Below, piece after piece: positions 11,162 to 23,144 of a stretch of DNA of 64,000 nucleotides. Origin of the DNA: Aphidius gifuensis (taxonomy: Eukaryota > Arthropoda > Insecta > Hymenoptera > Braconidae); assembly GCF_014905175.1 (NCBI RefSeq), contig NC_057793.1, positions 992,001 through 1,056,000 of the forward strand, written 5' to 3'. Under the pieces are notes generated by a model. It ran no database searches. It was not told the origin of the DNA and saw only the letters and a program-made list of their open reading frames with translations. Positions within the stretch are counted from its first letter, which is position 1, and each line of letters starts with the position of its first letter. Position numbers and translations under genes: made by a program.

Positions 11162-14100
11162 ATTTCCAGGAAAAATTTTCACAAAAATTGAAATATAAAA
11201 TACTTTGGTCCCAGTTTTTGATAATTTAATTATTTACAATAATTATACAATTATCCTTTAATTAATCTGTAACAAATAAATATAAATTCCATTAGCAACA
11301 ATAAATGATATATTTTTATTTATATTTTTGATGCTTGGATAAATAAAATATATTTTTTCGATGTGCAACAATTGTGTTACGATTAACTCACATAAAAGTT
11401 ACCACATTATTTTATAAAATGTATTACTCAATAAATTTATCGAGCCCATTGTCACATTGCATGAACAACTAGGTGAAATAAATAAATAATCTATTGCACG
11501 TTATTTGATATACGCAAGATTCTACAATAATTAAGTAACTAAAAATTAGAAATTTATTTATTTATCCTTAAAATAAAATTTTCAAAATCATAGATTAATT
11601 AAAAAAATTAATTGATAACAAAGCCTGCAATAATTAAAAATATATTATGAAATTTATTAAATAAATTCAAATAAAAAATGGACTTTAAATTTCATTTTTC
11701 ACTTCGTCATGTTTTTTTTAAATAAATAATAGCATCATAATAACAATTAAAATAATAATAATAATAATAATAATTACAAGTATAATTTTCAAGTATTTTA
11801 TTTTTTTCATTTATTATTTAAATAAATAATTAAATTTTCTTGCAGTTTGATTGAGTGGACGGATGTGCATACGAGTTTAAATATTAATGAAGTTGTGACT
11901 TGACCTACGACCTGTTTTTTCAATAGCCAATAACCACATTGAATAATTAATAATAAATTCAATTTTACAATGAAGAATAATAAATATAATGTCTAGTTTT
12001 TTTTATTTTTATTTTTGTTCCAATTCATTGATTTAATAGCTGCTTTGTATAGCTCACATTGAGTTTATGAATGTTTGTGTGTCTTATTTGTAATGAAAAA
12101 TTAATTTACTATTATGTTCAATAGCATTTCAAAATATTCAAGTTTCCTTATATTTTCAATTTATTATAAATATATAAATATTTCAATTTTAAAACGTCGC
12201 TATATTGAATCATCAAAATCACGTCGTCAGGCAAGAGAAATACTTGAGAATTGCGAAAATTGTATACATTAAAAATGGTATAAAAAATTAAATAAAAAAA
12301 AGGAAAATAAAAAGGGGCCATCACCACAAAACAAGTGCAATTTTATTCATTGCACAATATTTTTGTCAGACACTTTGTTCAATTGACCAAGTTCAACACA
12401 ACATTTACAATTTTCAAATTAAAATTTTTATTAATTTCTTAATTTTCAATTCAAATTAAACATGAAAAATTAATTTTAGATTTTTAGAAAATTATTATAG
12501 CTACTGAGTGTATTAAAATAAAAAATAAAATTTTTATATAAATTTATAAACACAGGTAAAATAAATTGATAATTGCAGTCTGTTTTGTGTCATGTGTAAA
12601 TGAACCTTGAATGAAATCCTACGTGATTAGAAATTTAAATAAAAAGCCTACTATTTTTTTTTTTTTTTTTTCTAGTAATTACTCATGATGATACACAAGT
12701 AGCAATTTTACAATTTATAAATAATTGTGTGTCTATTAGTGTCGATATAATTAACAATAAATAAAAAAAAAGTTAGAAAAAAAATAAAATTAAAGATAAT
12801 GTTTTAGTAATTATTTATTAAAATTTTAACAAGTAGTTGTGACAGACAAGTGCAAAGGCTCGTTAAATACAAAGAGAGAAAGGGAGAAGCCAGACAAATT
12901 GGGAGTGACTAGTTGCATAAGGAAAAATGCGATGTAGTAACGAGACAATCGTCAAAATATTGCGTTAAAAAATAATACAAAAAGTGTATACATGTTTATG
13001 AATTATTTTTTCTTTTTTTCCTCCTTACATATACTTCCTTTTTTTATATTTTTTATTTGCGAAATGATAACCTTGATAGTCTATTGAATTATTTAACACG
13101 TTCAATTTGTGTATAAAATATAAAATTAATTTACCTATTGTAAAATTTCTATAGATTAATAAAATTTAAAAAAATATATCTCTCTATGATTTGAACTCGT
13201 TGGAATGCAGAAAGAGTTTAAAAATTTTCCATTGAAATTTAATCCAGTCTGGAGGTAAATAAATAAGGAAAAAGAAAAAATATCAAGTTGTTTAGTTCGC
13301 TATCAAATCTTTTGGATTTGTCGTGATAATTTTTAGTTATTATTACAAGGTGGATATGTAGGCAACATACCAAGTTTACTATGGGGAAAGTGCATTGACT
13401 GTTAGTGTCATTTAACATTGGTCTAACGCATCAAAACACTTTTGGATTTATCAAGCACCATCCGACAGTTGTCTCTCGACTTGAGGAACTACAAGTAGCT
13501 AAATTTTTTATTACATAATTTTAAATTAAAATAATAATTTTATGTTTTTTTTATTATTTAATAAAACCCTTGAAAATATTATTTTTATATTTATTTTAAA
13601 TTCAAAATTTAATTACGTTCATTTTTTTTTTTTTTATTTTAGCGCTAATTTAAAATTACAATTTATTTTTTCATTCGTTTACTTTGTTTCAATTTGTTTG
13701 AGTAAATTTTTTCTACTTTTATTTGAATTTTAAATATTTAAAAAAAATTATATACAACCGCTAGGTAAATTTATGCAATCAATCATTTGAATGAATAAAA
13801 AAAAAGTATAAAAAATGTAATGTAAGTGGTAATGAATAATTAATTTGTAATTAGCAACAAGCATGTTCAAGTATTAATAAAAAAAATTAACTGTTGAAAC
13901 CAGTTGATAATTAGTAATTAAGGTGACTTTCAATATTCAAATATAAAAATTATATCAATTATGAAATTGTAATTTAAAAAACACTCTTATATTTTTTTTC
14001 GATTTAACCGATTATTATAGACACTGGTTTACAATCTCGTGTATAAAAAATTGCTACTATTTATTTACAAACAAAATAAGACAACATGCAAATGAATAAA

Positions 14101-15612
14101 TGATAAAAAAAAAAAATTAAATCATTTATAATTCATATCACGAGGCTGTAATGAGATATCAAAATTAACAATTGTTAGCAAATGAATTTACAACATTGTG
14201 CTAATTAAGTTTCAACAAATCAATCAAAGTTAATTAAATGATTTTTTTTTTAAATGAATTACAAGGAAGTTTAAGATAATTTTAATAATAATTATTTTTA
14301 AATCATCAAAATGACTCAATATTGTACAATGACTTTTATTTTCTTTTGTCTAAAAATATAATTATTTACATGTTTACATTGATCACCGTAAACGTCAATT
14401 AATTTAAAAAAATATATAAATACTTTGTCGATTAATTTCAAATTGGCATTTACTGAAACTTTATTATTGATTATGATAAAAAAAAAAATACCAGACAATT
14501 AATGAGTGTCCTTCTTTGCTCAGATTGACTTCCGCTAAATATATTTTATTTTTATTTAATTCAAGGATAATTTTTTATTTGTCTCGCGGTGAAAATAGCG
14601 GGGGGAGTTGAGGAGGAGGCTAATAAATTAGAGAATGTTTTTAAATTTAAATTAATACCGAAAAAGGAAAAATAAAAATATTGAGAAAAATAAAAAATTC
14701 ATTGTTAATATACATTGCCAAGTCACTATAAATCTGTACACGTGCATCGAAAATGAATGAGGCTATTTTATTATTTACAAAACGTTATATTCTATCATGT
14801 AAATTAAAATAAAAATAATAAAAAAATACTTTAAATAAATAAATATGAATGAAAAATTAAATTTTTTTTTTATAATTTTCACGTAAATACGAGTTTATTA
14901 TTTTTTTTCTTTTTTTTTTCCTACAAAAATCACCTGAAATACAGACGAAGCACCGGCAGTCGACATACTTTACGTAGATAATTATCGTTGCGTAACAAAA
15001 AAAAAAAAAAAACTACAATTGTTGCTGCATTAAAAGGAAAAAAAAAAAAGATAAATAAATAATTAAATAGTTTTTTTATAAACTATTTCATTTGCAATGT
15101 AAAATTAACAAAATTAATAAACGATTTTAAAATCAATAATATCAATAATATCTTACCGACACTATTTTCTATAAACTAGATAAAAAAAAATATATCAAAA
15201 TTATGAAAAAAAACATTCACAATTAATCACAAATCACTTGAATATAAATAAATTTTTTTCCATTAAAATATAATCACAATATAATATTTAAAATTTCCAA
15301 AAAATTAATATTATTTTCACTAATATATATATATCAAAACTTGATGAAATATATTGTATAAAATAATGAAATTATAATGAATCAAAAAAAAAAATTAAAA
15401 ATCAAAATAGTTAAATGTATTGATTATATTTTTTTTATTACCATCACAATAAATATTATTGAGTGTAATAATAGTGTCACAATAAAAACTAGACAGTATA
15501 TATCTAATATATTAATATGTATACATGTATAATGTATATATTAAAAAATAAATAAATAAATATAAAAAAACTATTATGCCACTGGCTCTATTCTCTCCCG
15601 ACAACTACAGAC
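11162..15612. other. Upstream of elongase A: probable 5' UTR intron
   Basis: If the core promoter at about 15613 belongs to elongase A, this stretch is its leader intron, with the acceptor at 11267-11268 and a leader exon from 11162 to 11266. It is AT-rich with an AAT microsatellite at about 11750-11774. Less AT-rich patches at 12840-12960 and 13370-13500 have no convincing frame. No other gene was seen. Confidence 0.4.
11750..11774. repeat. AAT microsatellite
   Basis: A run of about eight AAT units read directly from the sequence, upstream of elongase A. Simple repeat with no implied function. Confidence 0.9.
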
Positions 15613-15645
15613 TGACAGCCGCTAAGCCGGAGCTATTGCTTTTAA
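15610..15645 (-). promoter_or_regulatory. Candidate core promoter of elongase A (TATA-like box plus Inr)
   Basis: In a GC-rich island (about 15580-15700) the minus strand reads TTAAAAG at 15645-15639 and the arthropod initiator TCAGTC at 15615-15610, placing a possible start at 15613 and the TATA-like box at -32 to -26. This is the only GC-rich island within 6 kb upstream of elongase A on the correct strand. A strong-context ATG with an 11-codon frame lies just upstream of the Inr and is ignored here. The assignment is inferred from position. Confidence 0.35.
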
Positions 15646-17167
15646 CCTACGCGCCATGTTGGTATTCGCCCCTCCGTAATAATAATCCCCCCACAACCCC
15701 CCTAGTCCATTAATCATTATTTTATTTCTCTTTACTCTTCACCTTAATAAAACTATCACCATATTACGTTTGTGTCAAATTTAACATACACAAATCTTAT
15801 ACACTTTGTTTCTCATAAATTTTTTTAACTTTTTTTTTCAATTTTTTTACTTTTTTTTTTGTTGTATTGTATTTATACATAGATATATTGTTACAATACG
15901 TTCATGCGCATAATTCACCTTATTTTTATCAACCTGTCTCTCAATATAAAATTTTTTTTTTATTTTTTTTCAATTCGATTTAAATTTTTGTATTATTCTA
16001 ATGCCTTTTTTTTTAAGATTGACTTTTAATGACGTTTTTGTGACCCTTTCGTGAACTTGCAAACAGGAAAAATTTTTGACTTTATAATTAATTAATTTAA
16101 AATAAATTATAATTAAGTTTTTTATTTATTTTTTTATTTTTTTTGGCTTAATTGTAGTCAAATAAGAGGCAATTGTTTTAAAAAGTTAAAGAAATTTTTT
16201 TGGTTTTAATTTTAGTTGTTTATTTAAATCATTAATTGTTTATTGGAAAATTTGTAATTTATTATTATATATTTTCTTTTTGTGAATGAAATTATGAGAG
16301 GTAGGTTTAACTGGCCTTGTGTTTATATTTTTTTTATTTTATGACACTTTTGTGTGTGAATTGTGACATGTGCATTACCGCAAATAGACTAATGACAAGT
16401 TTATAAATTTTTAATGATTATTTATTGATTAGTTTATTGTGTGGTTGATTTTTTATTGTTGCAAATTAAAATTGTAATGGAAAATGATAAAAACAAAGTG
16501 GATTCGAATGAATATTTCATCGGCAATTTTAATTGTAAAGCTCTATGTATTTTTGTTTTTTAAATTTGAAATTTTTTTTTTTTTTTATAATCTTTGACAT
16601 TGATTTACAAAATAATAAACATTATATAAATTTTGTATTTTTATTGGGTTCAATAGATTAAACATTGGCAAATAATAATAATATAATAATAATATTTTTA
16701 ATAATAAATTAAATAGTGCAAAAAAAAAGTTAATTTGAAGATACATTTCAAATTTTTAGTGGTCAAATTCCAGTGATAAATAAAATAAAGAAAATTGATA
16801 ATTTTTTTGAAACTATTTCATCTAAAATTTATAGAGTTGTCATGACCTTAGTCACTAAATAATATAAACAAAAAAATTTAAATATATTTATCTTATTTTA
16901 ATTATTTATTCAAGGTCATTAAGAGGACACATAAATAATTTCCATAAAAGATCAACGACACGTTAAAAATTCGACTGACTAGATATTATTTTGATTAACC
17001 CAGTGAAATAAAAAAATTTTTTTCGTATATAATTAACGGATTGAATTTAAAAAAACATTAAAAATTATATTCCTTTATCAAAAAATAAACAAACACGACA
17101 TTTAAAAATGAAAAAAAAAAGAAAAAAAAAAAGCCAACAATTAAAGTTTTTTTATTTTTTTTCGTAA

Positions 17168-17220
17168 ATTTTATTATTATTGTTGTTGTTTTTGTTGTTG
17201 TTGTTGTTGATGATGATAAT
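17168..17220. repeat. TTG-rich trinucleotide microsatellite
   Basis: Consecutive TTA, TTG and TGA triplets (mostly TTG), read directly from the sequence in the A-B intergenic region. Confidence 0.85.
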
Positions 17221-18062
17221 TTTGTAAATGAATGAGATGTCTTGGTAGATAATTTATTTAAAAATTTTTATAAAATAAAAACAGGATTTAATATTTAGTA
17301 AACATCGTAAAAAATTTTTGATAATTTACGTCATTCGAAATATTAGTTTCAATCGATATCCGTGATGAAGAAAAATTTAAACTATCAAAATATTATAAAA
17401 AATATTTAGTTAAATGAATAATTAATAATTAAACAATGAAAAAAAAATTAAAAAATTTTTGTTTTTTTTTTTTTTTTCTAAAAAAATAATATTAATATTA
17501 ATTTTTGTTTATTTATTTATTTATTCATTAATATTATTATAAAAACGAATGATAACTTAATTTTTTTTCACATAAATTTCCTGTTGATTAACAATTAAAA
17601 ATTGGTTTATTAATTATTCAGAATTAAAATTCATTGAATTGCAGAGTTCAAAGAAACATGATTGGCAAATTTCGTATATTATTGCATACAATGTGAATAG
17701 ACAAAAATAAAATTAAAATATTAATAAAACAATTAAAATATTAAAAATTGAAAAGAAATCAAAATAAAAATATTAAAAATAATTTTCCAATAATTTTTAA
17801 ATCGATTTCATAAATTTAATTTCTCCAAGATTTAAAAATTTCGATAAACAAATTTGACTTTTATTTTATAAAAAACAATTAAAATTATAAAATTAATGTA
17901 AAATTTAAAAAATCATAAGTGTGTAATTTTACGATCCATGATTATTTCGATTTTCATGATTTTCTTTTAAATGTAACACTACCATTTCGATTTTAAAGAT
18001 AAAAAATTTCAACTATCTAATGGAACAATTAAAATGGCCTTAACCTACTATTTTTATTTGGA

Positions 18063-18082
18063 GTGTATGTAGTTGCATACAC
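18063..18082. repeat. Perfect short inverted repeat
   Basis: GTGTATG (18063-18069) and CATACAC (18076-18082) are exact reverse complements separated by 6 bp. This is uncommon mixed composition for the region. It may be a dimeric factor site or a small hairpin; there is no gene context. Confidence 0.4.
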
Positions 18083-20623
18083 GATGAGCAAACAAAAAAT
18101 TTATATCGTGCTTGTATTATTGCAAAAATTACATCATAAAAATTTCCAGGGACGAAGGTGATTTTTAATTTAAAAAAAAAACTAAATTCGCTCCTAACAA
18201 GCGAAAGTTATTTTTTAAATTTAAATCAATTTATGTATTTATATATTTAAATACCTAAACAATTATATCACAAATTTATGGACTTTAAAAATCTATAAAA
18301 CCAATCAACAATATTCGAAACAAACTGATAGTAAATAATTTTTTTTTCCAAGTTAAATATCTCATGTAACATAATACTGTAGCAAGTTTTTATTAAATAA
18401 TTTATTTATTATATAAATTCATTTGAAATAAAAAAAATTTATCTGTTTATATTCTAGTGTTAATAAAATATTAATTACAAATTTTTTATTTATTTTATTA
18501 GACAGTTAGACTCGCAACAATGTCGTAAATGCAGGGAAAAAAGTTTAAGTTCAAGACCTTTTTATTTTAAATTATTTCAGTTATGTATAAATTATTATTT
18601 TTTATTCGAAATTTTTAATATGATGATTTTGCAATATTGTCATTTGTATACGTCATTAAAAGAAATTACAATTGATAATATTGTAGTGTAATTGAATACA
18701 GTATAAACACTGTAACAACATGGCTTATTAAAAATTCGCATTAAAAATTTATAAGATAAATGAATATTCGTATAAAAAATAATATAATTTAATAAAATTT
18801 TATTATCATTTTTAAATTTATAATTACATTTGCTAAATAATTTTTTTTTAATTTCAAATTTAATTATATTTAACGATCTAATTGTAAATTTGAATAAACG
18901 ATAACACGCAGTTCAATGACATCAAATAAAACTCAATGACTTTTAATTTTTTAAAATAAAAGTAACATTTAAATAAACTGTTTTATAATTTTAAATTAAA
19001 AATAGAAAATAATTGTTAATTTTTTTATTTAAATAAATCAAAATTAACTTACCAAGTTGATAATAATAAAACAACAAAATTCCACAATAATCACAATGAT
19101 TGCGCAAATAAAAAACTCGATGAAAAATTAACATAAATATAAACATAAATAAAATTATGAATAAAATTAAAAATTAATTTTTATCTCACAGCAATCAACC
19201 ATTTATCAAGTAAAAAAAAATAATTAATAAATTTTTTTTGATATAATAACAAAACAAATAAAATACAAAACTTGATTTAAAAAAAAAATTATTATCACAT
19301 GCTTTAAACGTTATTAAATTATTTATATGTGAAAAAAAAATTTATATTTTGTTTTTAGTTGATAAAAAAAATTAATAATTTATTGTAAAATTTTATGAGT
19401 TACGTTAAATATTTCGAGTAACACTCACACTTGGTTTCTAAGTTTAAAAATACATCATACAAAGTGAAACTGTTTCAACTTTTTTTCAACTTTTTTTCTT
19501 GATATTTATTTTTATTAAAAATTTTTTATTTTAATTTTTATAAATTAGAAACACTAATAGTTTTTATCAGTCATTTGTATTTTTATATTTTTTTTTCTTA
19601 TCAATATTTCGAGTATTTTTATAAATTTGATTCTACTAAGCTGTTTTTTTTTTTGTTTAAAAATAATAATTATTATTTGACACGTTTACAATATGACATT
19701 TCATTTTGCTTGTATTGGTGATTTATTGAGTTAACTGTTGACGAGAGTGTCGTTGTGTATGCGTTTTTTATTTTTTTTTTTTATTTAAAGTTTGATTAGA
19801 TAAGAGTTTAGGTGAGTTGAATATATACGTATGGTTAAATTACTTTCAGTTGATTTTATTCAAATTCGAAATTTCAGTGTAATTACTTTTTAAATATTTC
19901 GATTTTTAAATTTCGATTGAATCAAATTTTTGTATGGTGAAATTTATATTTTTTAGGTGAAATTTTTCAATGATATAAGTTGAAAACAACGAAAAAAATA
20001 AAGATAAAAGTTTCTCAAAATAGAAATGACAAATTAATAATGAAAAAAAAACAAAACTAATTAGTTTTAAAATTTTGAAGAAACGAATTTTATTATTTTT
20101 CAAAAAGATAAGATAAAAATTTCAAATAAAACATTTTTAAGTAGAATAATAAAATTTTATATGAAAAAAATAAACAAATAAAACAACAATTGAAAATAAC
20201 AAAATAAAATTTAATAAAAAACAATTAATTTTAATCTTAAAAGCTTTTTTTATTTTGTCAAAAATCAAAGTTTAATTTGCCTCTTAAAAATCATAAAATT
20301 CGTTCAACAATAATGTCTATATTGCCAACTAATTATTCTCAAAAAAAAAAAAACGAAATGATACTTAATTTTAGTAAAATAACATGTACTTAATAATTAT
20401 TATTTAATTTCATTATTTATTTATTTATCGGTGTAATATTATGTACAAAAATATAATGAAAATTAATAAAATAATTATTACAGAGTTTAAAATTTGAGTA
20501 CGTGACGATGCCACACACATTGAAAGACTTTTACTTGATATTTTCAATCATTTATATTTATTTTTTCATCGATATTTATCATGTGAATAATTATTGTAAA
20601 TGCTTTGTTTTTTTTGTTCAACG

Positions 20624-20636
20624 AGGTCAAAGGCTT
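20624..20636 (+). promoter_or_regulatory. DR1-like nuclear receptor site
   Basis: AGGTCA-A-AGGCTT is an imperfect direct repeat with one spacer base, of the type bound by HNF4/RXR-class receptors. It sits in a small GC-richer patch in the A-B intergenic region. Only the first half-site is perfect, so this is a weak prediction. Confidence 0.2.
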
Positions 20637-21009
20637 GCCATCTATTTGCACATCGTGAATTAAAAATAAATATACAATATTTAAAAAAAAATAGAGCTAC
20701 AAAAAAAAAAAAATGTTATACTTTCATGTTTGGGAATATCCTCGAGTTAATCATTGGTCCCTCGAGTACATTATTATCTCGATAAATATATATATATTTA
20801 TATAAAATTTTCTCCAAAATAATATCAACAAAATTTTTATTAATAAAACAATCAATAATTCATATCGACTTTGTATACATTTTTGTTTTAATTAATAATA
20901 TTTTCATTTAATCTTCAAAAAAGTAGTGATATTTTAAAAATTAGCTCGTTTTTTATTGATAATAATAATTGTGTATATTGGATATTACAATTTTGATAAT
21001 TATTCGTTT

Positions 21010-21074
21010 TTATTTTTCATATTTCGGCGGCTTGGCTTCGTCACAACGAGTCGTAAGTTTGTACCATAAATACT
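21010..21074 (-). CDS. Candidate terminal coding exon of an unrecognised gene
   Basis: On the minus strand a good acceptor (tatttccAG, AG at 21075-21076) precedes two bases and then 20 open codons ending in TAA (21010-21012). The peptide YLWYKLTTRCDEAKPPKYEK has a markedly non-AT-rich composition and a charged end, as in a small membrane-protein C-terminus. Upstream exons would lie to the right, between 21077 and elongase B, but none was found with confidence. It could be a remnant or a chance patch. No family was recognised. Confidence 0.3.
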
Positions 21075-21831
21075 CTGGAAATACACAACAATCACAAAAA
21101 AGCAAACAACAAAAAAAATCAAAAAATAAATAAATAATATGAATAATAAAAAATAGAAATAGTATAATTTCTGTTGACAACAATTTAGCTATCTGGATAT
21201 TTTTTATGTTTTTATCTAACGTTGATAGTTTAAAAGTAAAAGCCATCATATTAATCCACTTGCAAAGCAAAAACATATATATATTTTTTATTATTTCGTT
21301 TCGTTTTAAATTACTTATTTTCTTTTCTTTTTTTTTATATCACACATTCACATGGAACCACACAATTGGTAAAAAAAAAAAAGATTCAATCAAAGCTTGT
21401 TTAAGATGATTAATTTAAATAATTATTTTATTATTTTTAATCGAGTTAGCCAATAGCCAATTATTTGACAACCTCATATCCTCGATTGATGGAAAAAAAC
21501 AAAAACAATTCTTAAACAAGTTTGTGAGTTGAAAAATTTAATTTAAAAAAACACGTAAATTTGTGATATTAGTATTAATTTGTTTGGTGTAAAAAAAAAC
21601 AAATTGAATTGTATAAACTGAGTTATATTGTAGAAAAAAAAAAAACAGATAAATTGATCATTATATTTAAGTAAATCCGGATTTTATATTTTAATTATTC
21701 CATGAGGTTTTTTATGGTTCGTATATTTTTTAGGAATTTGTCCACGAATCGAGGCACGGATTAATCATTTATTTTTCTTTCTATCACTTTCATTTTTATA
21801 ATTATTATTTAATTTTTTTTTTTTATTATAG

Positions 21832-21987
21832 CTGCCTAGTAAAATCAATTGTCTTCTTTTCGAAGATTATGATTAAATGCCTCTGATGAAAAGCGTAGCA
21901 TTTGAACACAGTTGGAACAATGGTGATGTAAAGTACAACGAGCTACAAATTGTCAGTTATTTATCATATTTTTTTACATTAAAATAA
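21832..21987 (+). other. Plus-strand exon-like patch with a terminal frame and a short ORF
   Basis: A strong acceptor (poly-T then ATTATAG, AG at 21830-21831) is followed by 14 open codons ending in TAA at 21874-21876. An ATG begins immediately at 21877 and runs 36 codons (MPLMKSVAFEHSWNNGDVKY and so on) to a TAA at 21985-21987. The patch is clearly less AT-rich than its surroundings. It may be the last exon of an unknown plus-strand transcript, a bicistronic-like small ORF or a spliced noncoding RNA. No upstream partner exon was identified. Confidence 0.3.
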
Positions 21988-23144
21988 CTTTCCAATCTTT
22001 GTTAATTATTATTAACTTGTTTTTTTATAATAAAATTTTACAATTGTGCGTTTTAATTACATTTTTAATGTTTTTTTTTTTCTTTTTAAATTGAATTTTT
22101 AATTATTTTTTTTGATACGACCAACCTCGATTCGTACGATAATCTACCATTTTATAATAATCCTAGAAAACATTTAGAATTAGTGCTGTATTTTTGCACT
22201 TATTTTTTATATTTTTTTTTATATATTTAAAGCATTCACATTGCGAATGATTTATTTACATAATAAATCACGATATTTTTAGACTGTCAATTTTTTATGG
22301 CATTTTTTCATTTTACTTTTATATATATAATTTCTTAAATCTTTTTTACAATAATTTTTTATTCTTTATCATTCACAAGCGACAAAAATGTCCAAGAAAT
22401 AATTCATGAAATTTATTATTTTCATTTTTTTTAATTAATCAGTTATTTTTATTATTTTCAATTTATTTTTTTTTCATTTGGCTAGCATTCATTGATGAGA
22501 ATATTCGCCAAAAGTTATTACAATTATCTAGATAGTATAAATACTATTTTTTTATATCGAAATAAAAATAAAAAAAAAGGTTTCGATTTTTTTTTATGTT
22601 CACACAATATTATGTTGACATTCCAATTCACTTATTCACTAGAAAAAAATAATTATAATAAAAAATAAAACATCATTAACACTTGTGCACAGTCATACCT
22701 TTTTTTTTTTTTAATTTTCTTGTTGCTTTTTTTTCAACACAAGATAAACTATTCATTCGTTCACAAAAGACAGCGTTGTGTCCTAACGATTATGTCAGAC
22801 AAAAAAAAAAGAAAGAAATATTCATTTGAAAGTACGTTTTTTTCTTTTTTTCAATTATTGCTTGAAGCAATATGATACGCACATTTAGTGTATTTGATCA
22901 AATAGCCGGGTTTTTGAATAATAAACCAATAAAATAATAATTAGAAAAAAAAAAAATCGAAATTTAAATCAAGTTAACTGGAAATGATAAATTTTTAAAT
23001 GTAAAATGAAAAAAAATTTGTCAATTTCCAGTATGACATCTTGATATATTATTACCCCGGCTTATTATCTCGTTAATTTGGCTAGTAGCCTTTTTTTTTT
23101 TTCATTTTATAATGTTTTTTTATTAATTATTAAAACAATTATAA

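Larger units (their letters stand above)
15646..23144. other. Intergenic region between elongases A and B
   Basis: About 7.5 kb of AT-rich sequence with no complete gene. It holds a TTG/TGT microsatellite (about 17168-17220), a TCAAGGTCA site (16910-16918), a perfect short inverted repeat (18063-18082), a DR1-like site (20624-20636), a minus-strand terminal-exon-like patch (21010-21074) and a plus-strand exon-like patch (21832-21987). The portion just below 23145 should hold the 3' UTR of elongase B. Confidence 0.5.

Noticed and set aside
13180..13250. tRNA-like B-box (GAGTTCAAATC on the minus strand)
   Set aside because: No T-arm pairing, acceptor stem or A box around it.
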